Shown: in pieces, positions 1 to 9,806 of the stretch
How positions within the stretch are numbered: position 1 is the first letter of the stretch
Layout: the number at the start of each line of letters is the position of its first letter
Source of the DNA: Halioglobus sp.
GTDB taxonomy: Bacteria > Pseudomonadota > Gammaproteobacteria > Pseudomonadales > Halieaceae
NCBI GenBank assembly: GCA_020443425.1
Contig: JAGRIE010000004.1
Span: 1 to 64,000, forward strand
Direction of reading: 5' to 3'
DNA: 64,000 bases
Notes under the pieces: model-generated
Told to the model about the DNA's origin: nothing
Seen by the model: only the letters and a program-made list of their open reading frames with translations
The model's database searches: none
Program-made: the position numbers and the translations under genes

Positions 1-35
1 CCAGCAGTGGGCCCTGTTTGGGACCTCGACGGGGA

Positions 36-665
36 TCAGGGGCGGCCCCGGAACGCCTTCGCCACCACGTAGACCTCCCGGGAGCGCGGCCTGGACGCCT
101 TCGGCTTGCGCGTCAGCACCTTGGCGAACGTCGTTTTGGCCTGCTGGAACACCTGGTCAAAGCCCTCTCCCTGGAACACCTTGGCGACAAAAGTGCCACC
201 CGGGGCCAATACCTGCTGCGCCATATCCAGCGCCAGATCCACCAGGTACATGGCCCGCGGCTGGTCCACCGCGAGCACACCGCTCATGTTCGGCGCCATA
301 TCGGAGATCACCAGGTCCACCGGTTTCCCGTCCAGCGCCTCGACGATGCGCTGGAACACCGCGTCCTCAGTGAAATCGCCCTCGATGAAGCTCACACCGT
401 CCAGCGCTTCCATCGGCAGGATATCCGAGGCTATCACCCTGCCGGTGTCGCCCAACAGCTGTATCGCCACCTGAGACCAGCCGCCCGGCGCGCTGCCGAG
501 ATCCAGCACCGTCATGCCGGGGTGGATCAGGTGGTCCTTCTCCTGCAACTCCAGCAGCTTGTAGCAGGCGCGTGAGCGGTATCCCTCGCGCTGCGCCTGC
601 TGCACATAGGGATCATCCCGGTGCTCTTTCATCCACGCCTTGCTGGAGGATTTCTTTTTCGCCAT
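36..665 (-). CDS. rlmE: 23S rRNA (uridine-2'-O)-methyltransferase RlmE (FtsJ/RrmJ)
   Basis: This enzyme methylates the ribose 2'-OH of a uridine in the 23S rRNA A-loop (U2552 in E. coli) using S-adenosylmethionine, late in 50S assembly. The 209-aa product has the usual family length. The SAM-binding motif [11 protein letters not shown] lies at about residues 54-64. The K-D-K-E catalytic tetrad is visible as K36 (RACYK), D122 (ISDMAPN), K162 (FVAKVFQG) and E197 (SREVYVV). It is transcribed divergently from yhbY, an arrangement common in gammaproteobacteria. The next gene downstream would be to the left of the window; ftsH is usual there but cannot be seen. Confidence 0.96.
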   Translation of the reverse strand: MAKKKSSSKAWMKEHRDDPYVQQAQREGYRSRACYKLLELQEKDHLIHPGMTVLDLGSAPGGWSQVAIQLLGDTGRVIASDILPMEALDGVSFIEGDFTEDAVFQRIVEALDGKPVDLVISDMAPNMSGVLAVDQPRAMYLVDLALDMAQQVLAPGGTFVAKVFQGEGFDQVFQQAKTTFAKVLTRKPKASRPRSREVYVVAKAFRGRP

Positions 666-756
666 GCTCGATCACTGTAATATCGGTTTCGTGTGCCGAA
701 CGCCTTGTGTAGAATGGCCGGCCCCGCGCTGGCGGGCATTGTACCTTGGAACTGTG

Positions 757-1074
757 ATGAGCAAGAAAGCAAATCAGGATATCAAACAACTGCGCGCAAT
801 CGGCCACAAGCTCAAGCCGGTGGTCACTGTCGCCGGCAACGGCCTCAGCGAGGGCGTCGCTGCGGAGCTGGACAGGGCGCTGACTGACCACGAGCTGATC
901 AAGGTCAAGCTGGCCGTGGGCTCGCGCGAGGCCCGGGTCGAGATGGCGGCGCAAATCAGCGCGCAGTTCGGCGCCGAGGTGGTCCAGAGTGTCGGCAATA
1001 TCCTGCTGCTGCTGCGCCGCTCCCCCTCCCCCGACCCGCGCCTCTCCAACCTGATCAAGATCAAGCCGGTCTAG
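757..1074 (+). CDS. yhbY: YhbY-type CRS1/CRM-domain RNA-binding protein
   Basis: The 105-aa protein is a stand-alone CRM domain that binds RNA and associates with pre-50S ribosomal particles. It begins MSKKANQDIKQLRAIGHKL and contains the family signature of a GNGL loop (TVAGNGLSEGV) followed by ALTDHELIKVKL. The frame is open upstream, but the ATG at 757 is where the family begins, so the longer version is not used. It is divergent from rlmE, which fits a shared role in large-subunit maturation. A short GC-rich inverted repeat (GCCTGC...GCAGGC, 1081-1097) follows the stop codon but has no T-run. Confidence 0.93.
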   Translation: MSKKANQDIKQLRAIGHKLKPVVTVAGNGLSEGVAAELDRALTDHELIKVKLAVGSREARVEMAAQISAQFGAEVVQSVGNILLLLRRSPSPDPRLSNLIKIKPV

Positions 1075-1167
1075 CAGGCGGCCTGCTGCCGGCAGGCTTG
1101 CGGATGTTCATTTGCCACAGTGGACACATTCGCTATTATGGAGTCCCTGCGTTGTGGACAGTGCGGC

Positions 1168-1512
1168 ATGGGTGACATTCTTGAATTTCCTTCCCAACAG
1201 GCCCAGGGCCTGGCGTTTCTCGACCGCCAGTTGCGCGAACTGCTGAGCAGCAAGGGAGCAGACGAGCAATTGGTTGATTTCGCGGCCGGTCAGCTGACGA
1301 AAATGTACGCGGCACTCAGCGAGTCAGAGCAGTACAGTTTTACCGTGAGCCTGCCTGGCCACCTCAACGACGCGGAGAAAGCGAGCCTCTACCAGCAGAT
1401 CAACGACGGGCTGGAAGGCATCCGCAAAGAGAATCACGCACTGCTGGTCGGCATGCTGGCACAGCTGGTGCTGGCACAGGTCAAGCTGTTCCAGCACGAG
1501 CGGCCCCGGTAG
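1168..1512 (+). CDS. Conserved-looking hypothetical protein, 114 aa
   Basis: I do not recognise this gene. It encodes a mostly alpha-helical acidic protein of about 114 residues starting MGDILEFPSQQAQG, without signal peptide or membrane segment. It follows yhbY on the same strand after a gap of about 90 bases and runs up to the convergent feoB end. The frame stays open to 1120, so an earlier start (for example at 1138) is possible. No convincing Shine-Dalgarno site decides the start; 1168 is chosen because the protein-like composition begins there. Its composition is like that of its neighbours, which supports a real gene, but no function can be given. Confidence 0.65.
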   Translation: MGDILEFPSQQAQGLAFLDRQLRELLSSKGADEQLVDFAAGQLTKMYAALSESEQYSFTVSLPGHLNDAEKASLYQQINDGLEGIRKENHALLVGMLAQLVLAQVKLFQHERPR

Positions 1513-1519
1513 CCGCGCC

Positions 1520-3355
1520 TCAGGTAAAGAGGTTGGTCAGCTGGTACACCGCGACCGCTGCGGCGTAGGCGAACAGGAAGTAGCCGGCAAACATTTTCAC
1601 CGCCAGTGAACTCGAGCCACTCTCCTTCGCCAGGATGGCCAGCGTCGAAATACACTGCAGCGCAATGGCGAAGAACACCAGCAGCGCGATACCGGAGCCC
1701 AGCGTCATATCACTGTTCTGGATGTGCTGCACCAGTGGCGCCATCTGCTCATCGGCGGATTCAATCCCGAAGATGGTGCCCAGCGTCCCGACGAATACCT
1801 CGCGCGCCAGGAAGGAGCTTAAAATCGCCACGCCGTAGCGCCAGTCCAGGCCCAGCGGCGCGAACAACGGCTCGATGATGTGCCCCAGATACCCCAGCCA
1901 TGAAGTGCCGAGGTCAGCGCCGAAATTGGGGAAATAGCCCAGCACCCAGACGCCAACGGTAACCGCAAAAATGATTTTCCCGGCCTTGGTGACAAAGTGC
2001 TTGGAGCGGTTCCAGCAGGTGCGCAGCAGCGGCTTCAGGCTGGGCAGCCGGTACGGCGGCAACTCCAGCACAAAGGGCAGGTCGCTGTGGTGATCCTTGC
2101 TGGTGCGCGACACCAGCGCTGTCACCAGCAGGCCGCAGAACATACCGAAAAAATAGATCATAAACATCGCCAGCCCCTGCCAGCCCACGAGGCCGCCGAG
2201 CGCGGTGGAGGCAGGTATAAACGCGGCGATCAACAGCGTATAGACGGGCAGGCGCGCGGAACAGGGCATCAGCGGTATCGCCATATAGGTCAGCAGCCGC
2301 TTGCGCGGGGAATCGATCGCGCGGGCGGCGTAGATCGCGGGGATCGCACAGGCCACCCCCGATAACATGGGGATGAAACTCTTGCCGGTCAGGCCGAACA
2401 GTCGCAGCGGCTTGTGGCAGATGAGGGCGGCCCGCGCCATATAGCCGGAGTCCTCCAGCAGCCCGATAACGAAGGTCAGGATGAAGATCTGCGGCACAAA
2501 CACCAGGAAGGCACCGACACCCCCGAACAGCGCATCGGCGGTGAAATCCCGCGCCGTCTGGTTCCCTATCTTCGGCACAATCCAGTCGGCCGCCACGCCC
2601 AGCACGGTCTCCACGGCATCCATCAGCGGCGCCGCCCAGGTGAATATACTCTGGAACAGCAGGTACATGATGAAAAAGAACGCGAAGCCACCTGTCACCG
2701 AATGCAAAAAGATGCCGTCCAGCCGGGTCTGGTTGCGGATCAGCACGTCGCCGCTGGTCCCGAAACGCTGCGCGAGTTTGTGAGCCTTGACGCGCAGCTG
2801 CTCGTCGGGCACATCCACAGACCGCTCTGTCGCCCAGGTCTGGGGCAGCACCATGTCACCCCTGAGTGCGGCGATGACCCTGTCAATGCCCTTGCCCGAC
2901 CGGCCCGATACGGGAACCACCGGCGCCTGCAGTTCCACGGCCAGCTGCTCGACATCGAGGCTGAGCTTATGTGACTCCAGCACGTCCATCATATTGGCCA
3001 GCACCGTCACCGGCTTGCCGTGGCGCGCACTCTCGCGGATCACCTGCAGGGTGAAATACAGGCTTTTCTCCAGCCGCGTCGCATCGACCACGCACAGCAC
3101 ATGGCTGACATCGGGATCGTCCAGCGAGCGCTCGAAGTAATCCACCGCCACCCGTTCATCGGCTGAAATGGCCTGCAGTGAGTAGGTGCCGGGGAAATCG
3201 ATCAGCTCCACATCGGGCAGGTCTGGCACGCGGCCGGTGCTGACGTCCACGGTGATGCCGGGAAAATTGGCGACCTTGTGGTGCAAGCCGGTCAACCGAT
3301 TGAAAAGCAGGCTTTTGCCCGAATTGGGGCTGCCTATCAGCAGGACTTTACTCAT
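1520..3355 (-). CDS. feoB: Ferrous iron transport protein B (FeoB)
   Basis: FeoB is the inner-membrane GTPase-linked Fe(II) uptake protein. The 611-aa product has an N-terminal G domain with G1 GSPNSGKS (residues 8-15), G3 DFPG (53-56) and G4 NMMD (121-124). A helical insert follows, and then the polytopic membrane part with the conserved gate regions, including EDSGYMARAA, CAIPAIYAARA and PCSARLPVY. It is shorter than the roughly 770-aa E. coli protein, mainly in the C-terminal region, but within the range of the family. The start overlaps the feoA stop by 8 bases, so the two are translationally coupled. A Fur-type site lies upstream of feoA. Confidence 0.96.
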   Translation of the reverse strand: MSKVLLIGSPNSGKSLLFNRLTGLHHKVANFPGITVDVSTGRVPDLPDVELIDFPGTYSLQAISADERVAVDYFERSLDDPDVSHVLCVVDATRLEKSLYFTLQVIRESARHGKPVTVLANMMDVLESHKLSLDVEQLAVELQAPVVPVSGRSGKGIDRVIAALRGDMVLPQTWATERSVDVPDEQLRVKAHKLAQRFGTSGDVLIRNQTRLDGIFLHSVTGGFAFFFIMYLLFQSIFTWAAPLMDAVETVLGVAADWIVPKIGNQTARDFTADALFGGVGAFLVFVPQIFILTFVIGLLEDSGYMARAALICHKPLRLFGLTGKSFIPMLSGVACAIPAIYAARAIDSPRKRLLTYMAIPLMPCSARLPVYTLLIAAFIPASTALGGLVGWQGLAMFMIYFFGMFCGLLVTALVSRTSKDHHSDLPFVLELPPYRLPSLKPLLRTCWNRSKHFVTKAGKIIFAVTVGVWVLGYFPNFGADLGTSWLGYLGHIIEPLFAPLGLDWRYGVAILSSFLAREVFVGTLGTIFGIESADEQMAPLVQHIQNSDMTLGSGIALLVFFAIALQCISTLAILAKESGSSSLAVKMFAGYFLFAYAAAVAVYQLTNLFT

Positions 3356-3596
3356 GGGGTGTGGCTATCCGGACCAGGACGTGAGAGGCGACTTCATCGT
3401 CCAGTGAAAAAACGGTATTGCTGACGCGGTAGACCTTGGGGGCGCCAAACGCAAGCGACTGCAGACAGGACACCGACTCGCCGGGATGAAAACCAAACTC
3501 CATCAGGCGGATGCGGTATTTTTCATCGAGGGCGTCGTCATAACCCACTATTTCGCAGCGGTCACCGGACTTCAGCGACCAGAGATTGGTGTTCAT
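3348..3596 (-). CDS. feoA: Ferrous iron transport protein A (FeoA)
   Basis: This 82-aa cytoplasmic SH3-like protein is the small partner of FeoB. Features seen are GDRCEIVGY, the RIRLMEFGFHPGE turn and the terminal VLVRI strand typical of FeoA. The start chosen is the ATG at 3596 (MNTNLWSLKSG). The frame is open further upstream, but that extension runs through the Fur box and has no FeoA character. The gene is first in a two-gene feoAB operon and overlaps feoB. No feoC follows feoB. Confidence 0.93.
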   Translation of the reverse strand: MNTNLWSLKSGDRCEIVGYDDALDEKYRIRLMEFGFHPGESVSCLQSLAFGAPKVYRVSNTVFSLDDEVASHVLVRIATPHE

Positions 3597-3637
3597 GGTG
3601 TTGCGATCACTCCAGTGGAAAACCCGATCATAGTCTA

Positions 3638-3656
3638 AATGAGAATTATTTTCATT
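3638..3656. promoter_or_regulatory. Fur box upstream of feoAB
   Basis: The sequence AATGAGAATTATTTTCATT is a near-palindrome. Its core TGAGAAT-T-ATTTTCA matches the 7-1-7 Fur consensus TGATAAT-N-ATTATCA at all but two positions. It lies 42-60 bases upstream of the feoA ATG, where a promoter is expected, in the divergent gap to the crotonase gene. Iron-dependent repression of feoAB by Fur is the natural reading; an effect on the divergent gene is possible. Confidence 0.88.
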
Positions 3657-3819
3657 GGTGTGGCAGAAATAAATCGCCCCCCACCACCGGCGTGCAACCG
3701 CACTGGAAGCGACGGCGGGCAGTGGCCGCTGCCCACGGCCACCGCGAGTTGCCAAAAATCAGCTGGAACCCCAGAATGGCGAACCTCACATTTTCACTGC
3801 CGGGAGCACAAAGGACAAC

Positions 3820-4662
3820 ATGGAAACCAAAGATTTCAGGGATATTCTCTACTCGAAAGACGACGCGGGGCTGGTGACACTGACGCTGAACACCCCGGCG
3901 CGGAAGAACGCGCTCAGCGCGCTGACGTTTCTCGAACTCTACCACGCTGTCGACCAGTTCCAGAGCGACGACTCCGCCCACGCGATGGTCCTGACCGGGG
4001 CCAAAGACCCGAAATCCGACGACCCGAGCCGGGAGGCCTTCAGCAGTGGTGGCTATTTCAACCCCGACGCCTATGAGGGTGTGGCGCCTGAGATCATGGC
4101 GGAGATCGATATGTCCGATATCGCCCAGAAGCGCACCACACTGAAATTCTATACCTGCGACAAGCCCGTGATCGCCGCAGTCAACGGGCTGGCCATCGGC
4201 GGCGCGGCCACCCTGTGTCTCGCGGCAGCGGACCAGATCTACCTGTCTGAACACGCCTGGCTGGACCTGCCCTTCGCCCGGCTGGGCATCGCAGCAGAGC
4301 TCGCGTCCACGTTCTTCCTGCCGCGCCTGCTGGGATTCCAGAGAGCCAAGGAGTTGCTGTTTTTCCCCGAGCGCATCAGCGCAACAGAAGCCGTCGAACT
4401 GGGCATTGCCAATAAAGTCCTGCCCCACGACGAGTTGCTCCCCTACGCCAGGGAGCGGGCGCTGAAGCTCATCCCCCCGCAGGGGCCGGCACTGTCCATT
4501 CGCGAGATGAAGCGCTGCCTGCACCAGCCCCATATCGACGCGCTCAGCGAGGCGCTGGACCAGGAGAACGCCGCGCTGGCAAAACTGATGGCGACCGAGG
4601 ATTTTGTCGAGGGCATGATGGCCCGGGTAGAGCGCAGGGCGCCGGTCTTCAAAGGGAAATAG
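3820..4662 (+). CDS. Enoyl-CoA hydratase/isomerase (crotonase) family protein
   Basis: The 280-aa protein has the crotonase fold. NTPARKNALSAL lies at residues 24-35, and the oxyanion-hole region IAAVNGLAIGGAATLCLAA lies around 118-136. The first catalytic Glu of classical hydratases (GGGCELA) is replaced here by Thr (GGAATLC). A Glu is present at position 160 in LGIAAELASTFFLPRLLG, where delta3-delta2-enoyl-CoA isomerases carry their single catalytic Glu. An isomerase-type role in oxidation of unsaturated acyl-CoAs is therefore inferred over hydration. A good AAAGGA site precedes the ATG. It is divergent from feoAB and convergent with greA. Confidence 0.88.
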   Translation: METKDFRDILYSKDDAGLVTLTLNTPARKNALSALTFLELYHAVDQFQSDDSAHAMVLTGAKDPKSDDPSREAFSSGGYFNPDAYEGVAPEIMAEIDMSDIAQKRTTLKFYTCDKPVIAAVNGLAIGGAATLCLAAADQIYLSEHAWLDLPFARLGIAAELASTFFLPRLLGFQRAKELLFFPERISATEAVELGIANKVLPHDELLPYARERALKLIPPQGPALSIREMKRCLHQPHIDALSEALDQENAALAKLMATEDFVEGMMARVERRAPVFKGK

Positions 4663-4686
4663 CGGCGGCGCCGACAGGCAAACCGA

Positions 4687-5163
4687 TCAGATATGCTGCA
4701 CCTGGTCGATCTCGTACTCGATATCGCCGCCGGGTGCTTTGACGATCACCACCTCGCCCTCTTCCTTGCCGATCAGGGCCCGCGCAATCGGCGAACCCAC
4801 CGAGATCATATGGTTCTTGATGTCGGCCTCGTCCTCACCGACGATGCGGTAGGTCACTGTTTCATCGGTTTCCAGGTTCACCAGATCCACCGTGGTGCCG
4901 AATATCACCTTGCCGGTTTTGGGGATGGTGGTGATGTCGATCACCTGGGCGTTGCTGAGCTTGCCCTCAATCTCCATGATGCGGCCCTCGGTGAAACTCT
5001 GCTGCTCACGCGCCGCGTGGTACTCTGCATTCTCCTTCAGGTCGCCGTGAGCACGCGCCTCCGCAATCGCCTCTGAGATGCGCGGGCGCTCCACCTTTTT
5101 CAGGCGATCCAGTTCCTCTCGCAGTGCCGTTTCGCCGGCTTTTGTCATCGGAAACTTGTTCAT
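4687..5163 (-). CDS. greA: Transcript cleavage factor GreA
   Basis: GreA rescues backtracked RNA polymerase by stimulating cleavage of the nascent RNA. The 158-aa length is canonical. The N-terminal coiled coil carries the tip acidic motif in [15 protein letters not shown], and the C-terminal FKBP-like domain ends with [17 protein letters not shown]. The start codon overlaps the carB stop (ATGA), so greA is the third gene of a carA-carB-greA operon, an order widespread in gammaproteobacteria. Confidence 0.97.
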   Translation of the reverse strand: MNKFPMTKAGETALREELDRLKKVERPRISEAIAEARAHGDLKENAEYHAAREQQSFTEGRIMEIEGKLSNAQVIDITTIPKTGKVIFGTTVDLVNLETDETVTYRIVGEDEADIKNHMISVGSPIARALIGKEEGEVVIVKAPGGDIEYEIDQVQHI

Positions 5164-8100
5164 GCATCAACTCTCCCGTGCAGGTCCTGCAAACGCCGCA
5201 CTGTCTTCTCTCCCTTGAATTTCAATGCCATACAGATCGCCTGCGCAGCCGTCAGGGTCGTAGTGTAGAACACCCTGTGGGCCTCTGCGCTGGCGCGGAT
5301 GGACGCGGAGTCCTCGATCGCGCGCCGCCCCTCGGTGGTATTGATAATGAAATCCGCCTCGTCGTTCTTGATCATATCGACGATATGGGGGCGACCCTCA
5401 TTGACCTTGTTGACGCGGCGCACAGTCAGCCCCGCCTCCTCCAGCACGGCGGCAGTGCCGCTGGTCGCCACCAGCGAGAACCCCAGCTCCGCGAGGTCGC
5501 GCGCCACACCGACAACACCGGGCTTGTCGACATCGCGGACGCTGATCAGCGCGGTACCTTCGGCGGGGGCTCCGCTGCCGGCTGCCAGTTCGGCTTTGGC
5601 GAAGGCCTCGGCAAAGGTGTCACCGACACCCATCACCTCACCGGTCGACTTCATTTCCGGGCCGAGAATCGGATCCACACCCGGGAATTTGTTAAACGGC
5701 AACACCGCTTCCTTGACACAGTAATAGGGAGGGATAATCTCGCGGGTGAAGCCCTGCGACGCCAGCGTCTGCCCGGCCATACAGCGCGCGGCCACCTTGG
5801 CCAGCGACACGCCGATGCATTTTGACACGAACGGCACCGTGCGCGACGCGCGCGGGTTCACCTCAATCACATAGATCTCATTGTCCTGCCAGGCCAACTG
5901 CACGTTCATCAGGCCCTTGACGCCCAGTTCCAGCGCCATCTTCTTGACCTGTTCGCGCATCTCATCCTGCAACTCTGCTCCCAGACTGTAGGGGGGCAGG
6001 GAACAGGCCGAGTCACCGGAGTGCACACCCGCCTGCTCGATATGCTGCATGATGGCGCCGATCACCACTTCCTCGCCATCGCTGACGGCATCGATATCGA
6101 CTTCAATCGCCGCGCTGAGAAAGCTGTCCAGCAGCACCGGCGAATCGTGGGACACCTGCACCGCATCGCGCATATAGCGCAGCAGATCCTCTTCCCGGTA
6201 CACGATCTCCATGGCGCGACCACCGAGCACATATGAGGGGCGCACAACCAGGGGATAGCCGATAGTATTGGCCGCCTCCAGCGCCTCCTCGACACTGCGC
6301 ACCGTGGTATTCACGGGCTGCCTGAGATCCAGTTTCTGGATCATCTGCTGGAAGCGCTCACGGTCCTCAGCCCGGTCGATAGCGTCCGGGGTGGTGCCGA
6401 TGATGGGTACGCCCTGGGCCTCCAGCGCGCGCGCCAGTTTCAGCGGCGTCTGGCCACCGAACTGCACGATCACACCGCTGGGTTTTTCCAGATCGACGAT
6501 TTCAAGCACATCCTCCAGCGTCACCGGCTCGAAGTAGAGGCGGTCCGAGGTGTCGTAGTCGGTGGACACCGTCTCCGGGTTGCAGTTCACCATGATGGTC
6601 TCGTAACCATCCTCACGCAGCGCCAGCGCTGCGTGTACACAGCAGTAATCAAACTCGATGCCCTGCCCGATCCGGTTCGGGCCGCCGCCGATGATCAGGA
6701 TCTTGTTGCGATCGGTGGGCGCAGCTTCACACTCCTCCTCGTAGGTGGAGTACATATAGGCCGTAGCGGAGGCGAATTCAGCGGCGCAGGTATCCACTCG
6801 CTTGTACACCGGACGCACACCCAGCGCATGGCGGTGCTGGCGCACCTGCGTCTCTGAGGTGTCCAGCAACACGGCCAGGCGCTCGTCGGCAAAGCCCTTG
6901 CGCTTGAGCGCGAACATCTGCGCGTGATCGATATCCTCCAGCCGCACGGTTTTCAGCTTGTCTTCCGTGTGGATGAGATCCTCAATCTGGACCAGGTACC
7001 ACGGGTCTACACCCGAGTACTGGTAGACCTCGTCCACGCTCATGCCCGCACGGAAGGCGTCGCCGATGTACCAGATGCGGTCCGGGCCGGGATTGGTCAA
7101 CTCCGCCACCAGTTCATCGCGCAGTTCCGGATCGTCCACATCGATCTGGTGCTCAAAGCCAGCCGAGCTGACTTCCAGCCCGCGCAGTGCTTTTTGCAGT
7201 GACTCCTGGAAAGTGCGGCCGATGGCCATAACCTCGCCGACAGATTTCATCTGGGTCGTGAGACGGGGATCGGCACCGGGAAATTTCTCGAACGCAAAAC
7301 GCGGGATCTTTGTCACCACGTAGTCGATCGAGGGTTCAAACGAGGCCGGTGTGGTACCGCCGGTAATATCGTTCTGCAGTTCGTCCAGCGTGTAACCGAC
7401 CGCCAGTTTTGCCGCCACCTTGGCGATGGGGAAGCCGGTCGCCTTGGACGCCAGTGCGGAGGAGCGCGACACCCGCGGGTTCATCTCAATGATCACCATG
7501 CGACCCGTTTTCGGGTCCTGCCCGAACTGAACGTTGGAGCCACCGGTTTCCACACCGATCTCACGCAGCACCGCCAGTGAGGCGTTGCGCATGATCTGGT
7601 ACTCCTTGTCCGTGAGTGTCTGCGCCGGCGCCACGGTAATGGAATCACCCGTGTGCACACCCATGGCGTCAAAGTTCTCGATGGAGCAGATGATGATGCA
7701 GTTGTCGTTCTTGTCCCGCACAACCTCCATCTCGTACTCTTTCCAGCCGATCAGCGACTCGTCGATCAACAGTTCGTTGGTCGGCGACAGATCCAGGCCG
7801 CGGCGGCAGATGGTTTCAAACTCGGTGCGGTTGTAGGCGATACCCCCGCCGGAGCCACCCATGGTGAAGGACGGGCGGATGATGCAGGGAAAGCCGATGG
7901 AGTCCTGCACCTGGAAAGCCTCTTCAAGGCTGTGCGCCGTGGCGGAGCGCGGCGTTGCCAGGCCGATGCGCTTCATCGCCTTGTCGAACAGCTGGCGATC
8001 CTCAGCCTTGTCGATGGCCTCTTTGGTGGCGCCGATCATCTCCACACCGTACATCTCAAGCACGCCCTCGCGCGCGAGATCCAGGGCGCAGTTGAGCGCG

Positions 8101-8381
8101 GTCTGGCCGCCCATCGTGGGCAGCAGGGCGTCGGGTCTTTCCACCTCGATGATGCGGGCTACAGTCTCCCACTCGATCGGCTCGATATAGGTGGCGTCAG
8201 CCATCGCCGGATCGGTCATGATCGTGGCCGGGTTGGAGTTCACCAGGATCACCCGGTAGCCCTCCTCACGCAGGGCCTTGCAGGCCTGGGCGCCGGAGTA
8301 GTCAAATTCACAGGCCTGCCCGATCACAATAGGGCCGGCGCCAATAATCAGGATGCTTTTTAAGTCAGTACGCTTCGGCAT
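5160..8381 (-). CDS. carB: Carbamoyl-phosphate synthase large subunit
   Basis: CarB makes carbamoyl phosphate from ammonia (supplied by CarA), bicarbonate and two ATP, feeding arginine and pyrimidine synthesis. The 1073-aa product has the usual duplicated structure. The N-terminal carboxyphosphate half begins [20 protein letters not shown], and the carbamoyl-phosphate half has the matching [19 protein letters not shown] around residue 560. Each half has an ATP-grasp domain. The C-terminal 130 residues form the MGS-like allosteric domain ([17 protein letters not shown]). It lies 6 bases after carA and overlaps greA. Confidence 0.98.
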   Translation of the reverse strand: MPKRTDLKSILIIGAGPIVIGQACEFDYSGAQACKALREEGYRVILVNSNPATIMTDPAMADATYIEPIEWETVARIIEVERPDALLPTMGGQTALNCALDLAREGVLEMYGVEMIGATKEAIDKAEDRQLFDKAMKRIGLATPRSATAHSLEEAFQVQDSIGFPCIIRPSFTMGGSGGGIAYNRTEFETICRRGLDLSPTNELLIDESLIGWKEYEMEVVRDKNDNCIIICSIENFDAMGVHTGDSITVAPAQTLTDKEYQIMRNASLAVLREIGVETGGSNVQFGQDPKTGRMVIIEMNPRVSRSSALASKATGFPIAKVAAKLAVGYTLDELQNDITGGTTPASFEPSIDYVVTKIPRFAFEKFPGADPRLTTQMKSVGEVMAIGRTFQESLQKALRGLEVSSAGFEHQIDVDDPELRDELVAELTNPGPDRIWYIGDAFRAGMSVDEVYQYSGVDPWYLVQIEDLIHTEDKLKTVRLEDIDHAQMFALKRKGFADERLAVLLDTSETQVRQHRHALGVRPVYKRVDTCAAEFASATAYMYSTYEEECEAAPTDRNKILIIGGGPNRIGQGIEFDYCCVHAALALREDGYETIMVNCNPETVSTDYDTSDRLYFEPVTLEDVLEIVDLEKPSGVIVQFGGQTPLKLARALEAQGVPIIGTTPDAIDRAEDRERFQQMIQKLDLRQPVNTTVRSVEEALEAANTIGYPLVVRPSYVLGGRAMEIVYREEDLLRYMRDAVQVSHDSPVLLDSFLSAAIEVDIDAVSDGEEVVIGAIMQHIEQAGVHSGDSACSLPPYSLGAELQDEMREQVKKMALELGVKGLMNVQLAWQDNEIYVIEVNPRASRTVPFVSKCIGVSLAKVAARCMAGQTLASQGFTREIIPPYYCVKEAVLPFNKFPGVDPILGPEMKSTGEVMGVGDTFAEAFAKAELAAGSGAPAEGTALISVRDVDKPGVVGVARDLAELGFSLVATSGTAAVLEEAGLTVRRVNKVNEGRPHIVDMIKNDEADFIINTTEGRRAIEDSASIRASAEAHRVFYTTTLTAAQAICMALKFKGEKTVRRLQDLHGRVDA

Positions 8382-8387
8382 GATGGC

Positions 8388-9530
8388 TTACTTCTTCTGG
8401 GCCCGTGCAGTTATCAATTCAATAAAGTGCGCAAACAGCGGCGCGGCGTCATGTGGACCGGGACTGGCTTCCGGATGGCCCTGAAAGCTGAACGCAGGCT
8501 TGTCGGTGCGGTGGATACCCTGCAGGCTGCCGTCGAACAGCGACTTGTGCGTGGCGCGCAACGTGGCGGGCAGACTCGCCTCGTCCACGGCAAAGCCGTG
8601 GTTCTGGCTGGTGATCAGCACCGTGCCGTCATCCAGGTTCTGCACCGGGTGGTTGGCGCCGTGATGACCGAATTTCATTTTCAGTGTGCGGGCGCCACTG
8701 GCGAGGGCGAGTAACTGGTGCCCGAGGCAGATACCGAACACCGGGATATCCGTTTCCAGGAACGCCTGGATCGCCTCGATGGCGTAGTCACAGGGTTCGG
8801 GGTCGCCGGGACCGTTGGACAGGAAAATACCGTCCGGATTCATCGCCAGCACCTCAGCGGCCGGGGTCTGCGCCGGAACCACCGTGAGGCGACAGCCCTG
8901 GTCGACCAGCATGCGCAGGATATTGCGCTTGACGCCGTAATCGTAGGCCACCACATGCCAGGGCAATTCATCTTCTGGCCGCTGCCCGTATCCGTCCTCC
9001 AGCGACCAACTGCCTTCCCGCCAAGTATACCCGGCGGCGGCACTGACCTCTTTTGCCAGATCCAGCCCCTTGAGCCCGCCAAACGCACGCGCCTGCTCCA
9101 GCGCCTGCGCCTCGTCCACCGTTTCACCCGCCATCAGGCAGCCGTTCAGCGCGCCCTTCTCCCGCAGGATTCGCGTCAGGCGGCGCGTGTCGATGTCGGC
9201 GATCGCGACGATATTGCGGCTTTTCAGGTAATCGGACAGACCCTGCTGGTTGCGGTAATTGCTCGCCATCAGCGGCAGGTCGCGGATCACCAGGCCTGCG
9301 GCCCAGATCTCAGGGGACTCCTCGTCCTCTTCGTTGGTGCCGGTGTTGCCGATATGCGGGTAAGTCAGGGTGACGATCTGTCGGGCGTAGGAGGGGTCGG
9401 TCAGTATTTCCTGATAACCGCTCATCGCGGTGTTGAATACCACCTCACCCACCGAGGAGCCGATAGCACCGATTGCCAAACCTTTAAAAATACTGCCGTC
9501 TTCAAGGGCTAGGATGGCCGGAATGGACAA
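8388..9530 (-). CDS. carA: Carbamoyl-phosphate synthase small (glutaminase) subunit
   Basis: CarA hydrolyses glutamine and channels ammonia to CarB. The 380-aa product has the N-terminal CPSase small-chain domain and a C-terminal class I amidotransferase domain. The nucleophile is Cys268 in FGICLGHQ, and the His352/Glu354 pair lies in GHPEASPGP. Translation starts at a rare TTG codon placed five bases after a GGAGG ribosome site. No ATG in the right place would keep the conserved N-terminus ([16 protein letters not shown]). A strong terminator-like hairpin lies only 46 bases upstream, so expression may be controlled in the leader. It is the first gene of carA-carB-greA. Confidence 0.97.
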   Translation of the reverse strand: MSIPAILALEDGSIFKGLAIGAIGSSVGEVVFNTAMSGYQEILTDPSYARQIVTLTYPHIGNTGTNEEDEESPEIWAAGLVIRDLPLMASNYRNQQGLSDYLKSRNIVAIADIDTRRLTRILREKGALNGCLMAGETVDEAQALEQARAFGGLKGLDLAKEVSAAAGYTWREGSWSLEDGYGQRPEDELPWHVVAYDYGVKRNILRMLVDQGCRLTVVPAQTPAAEVLAMNPDGIFLSNGPGDPEPCDYAIEAIQAFLETDIPVFGICLGHQLLALASGARTLKMKFGHHGANHPVQNLDDGTVLITSQNHGFAVDEASLPATLRATHKSLFDGSLQGIHRTDKPAFSFQGHPEASPGPHDAAPLFAHFIELITARAQKK

Positions 9531-9575
9531 GGAAACCTCCGTCGGTCAAGGGCAAAATGCCGGTCGCGCGCTCGC

Positions 9576-9612
9576 AAAAAAAGCGAGATGGGGAACCGCA
9601 TCTCGCCTTTTT
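9576..9612 (-). terminator. Intrinsic terminator-like hairpin in the carA leader (possible attenuator)
   Basis: A perfect 8-bp stem (GCGAGATG at 9583-9590, CATCTCGC at 9599-9606) encloses an 8-base loop. On the carA strand it is followed by seven T residues, and on the other strand by five, so it could act in both directions. No reverse-strand gene lies between it and the divergent SDR gene. Transcripts crossing it toward carA should therefore be carA messages, which suggests attenuation rather than the end of another gene. Confidence 0.75.
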
Positions 9613-9790
9613 CATATGAATACAACTCAGCTTATTCACAGGGGTACACTCAAGCCGGTGCGCTGGCCGGGTGCGTGTAATCTGGCGTGGCATTGTAGGG
9701 GAAGGCCCGGGAAGTGTCCAGACTCCATGCCGCCATTAACGCCCGGCATCGCGTATCCGGGCCGCCCCGACGCCGCCAAAAAAGTGCCGC

Positions 9791-9806
9791 TAAAGCAATT
9801 GCTTTA
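9791..9806. promoter_or_regulatory. 16-bp perfect palindrome, candidate TetR operator
   Basis: TAAAGCAATTGCTTTA is a perfect palindrome about 52 bases before the SDR start codon. It overlaps the proposed -35 element of that promoter. The operon it precedes encodes a TetR-family repressor as its second gene, so autoregulation through this site is the simplest hypothesis. Confidence 0.65.

Noticed and set aside
1081-1097. Terminator after yhbY
   Set aside because: A 6-bp GC stem is present but no T-run follows, so it was not listed as a terminator.
9617-9638. ArgR (ARG) box upstream of carA
   Set aside because: Half sites TGAAT/ATTCA are present but 12 bases apart rather than the 4 of an ARG box; kept only as an inverted repeat.
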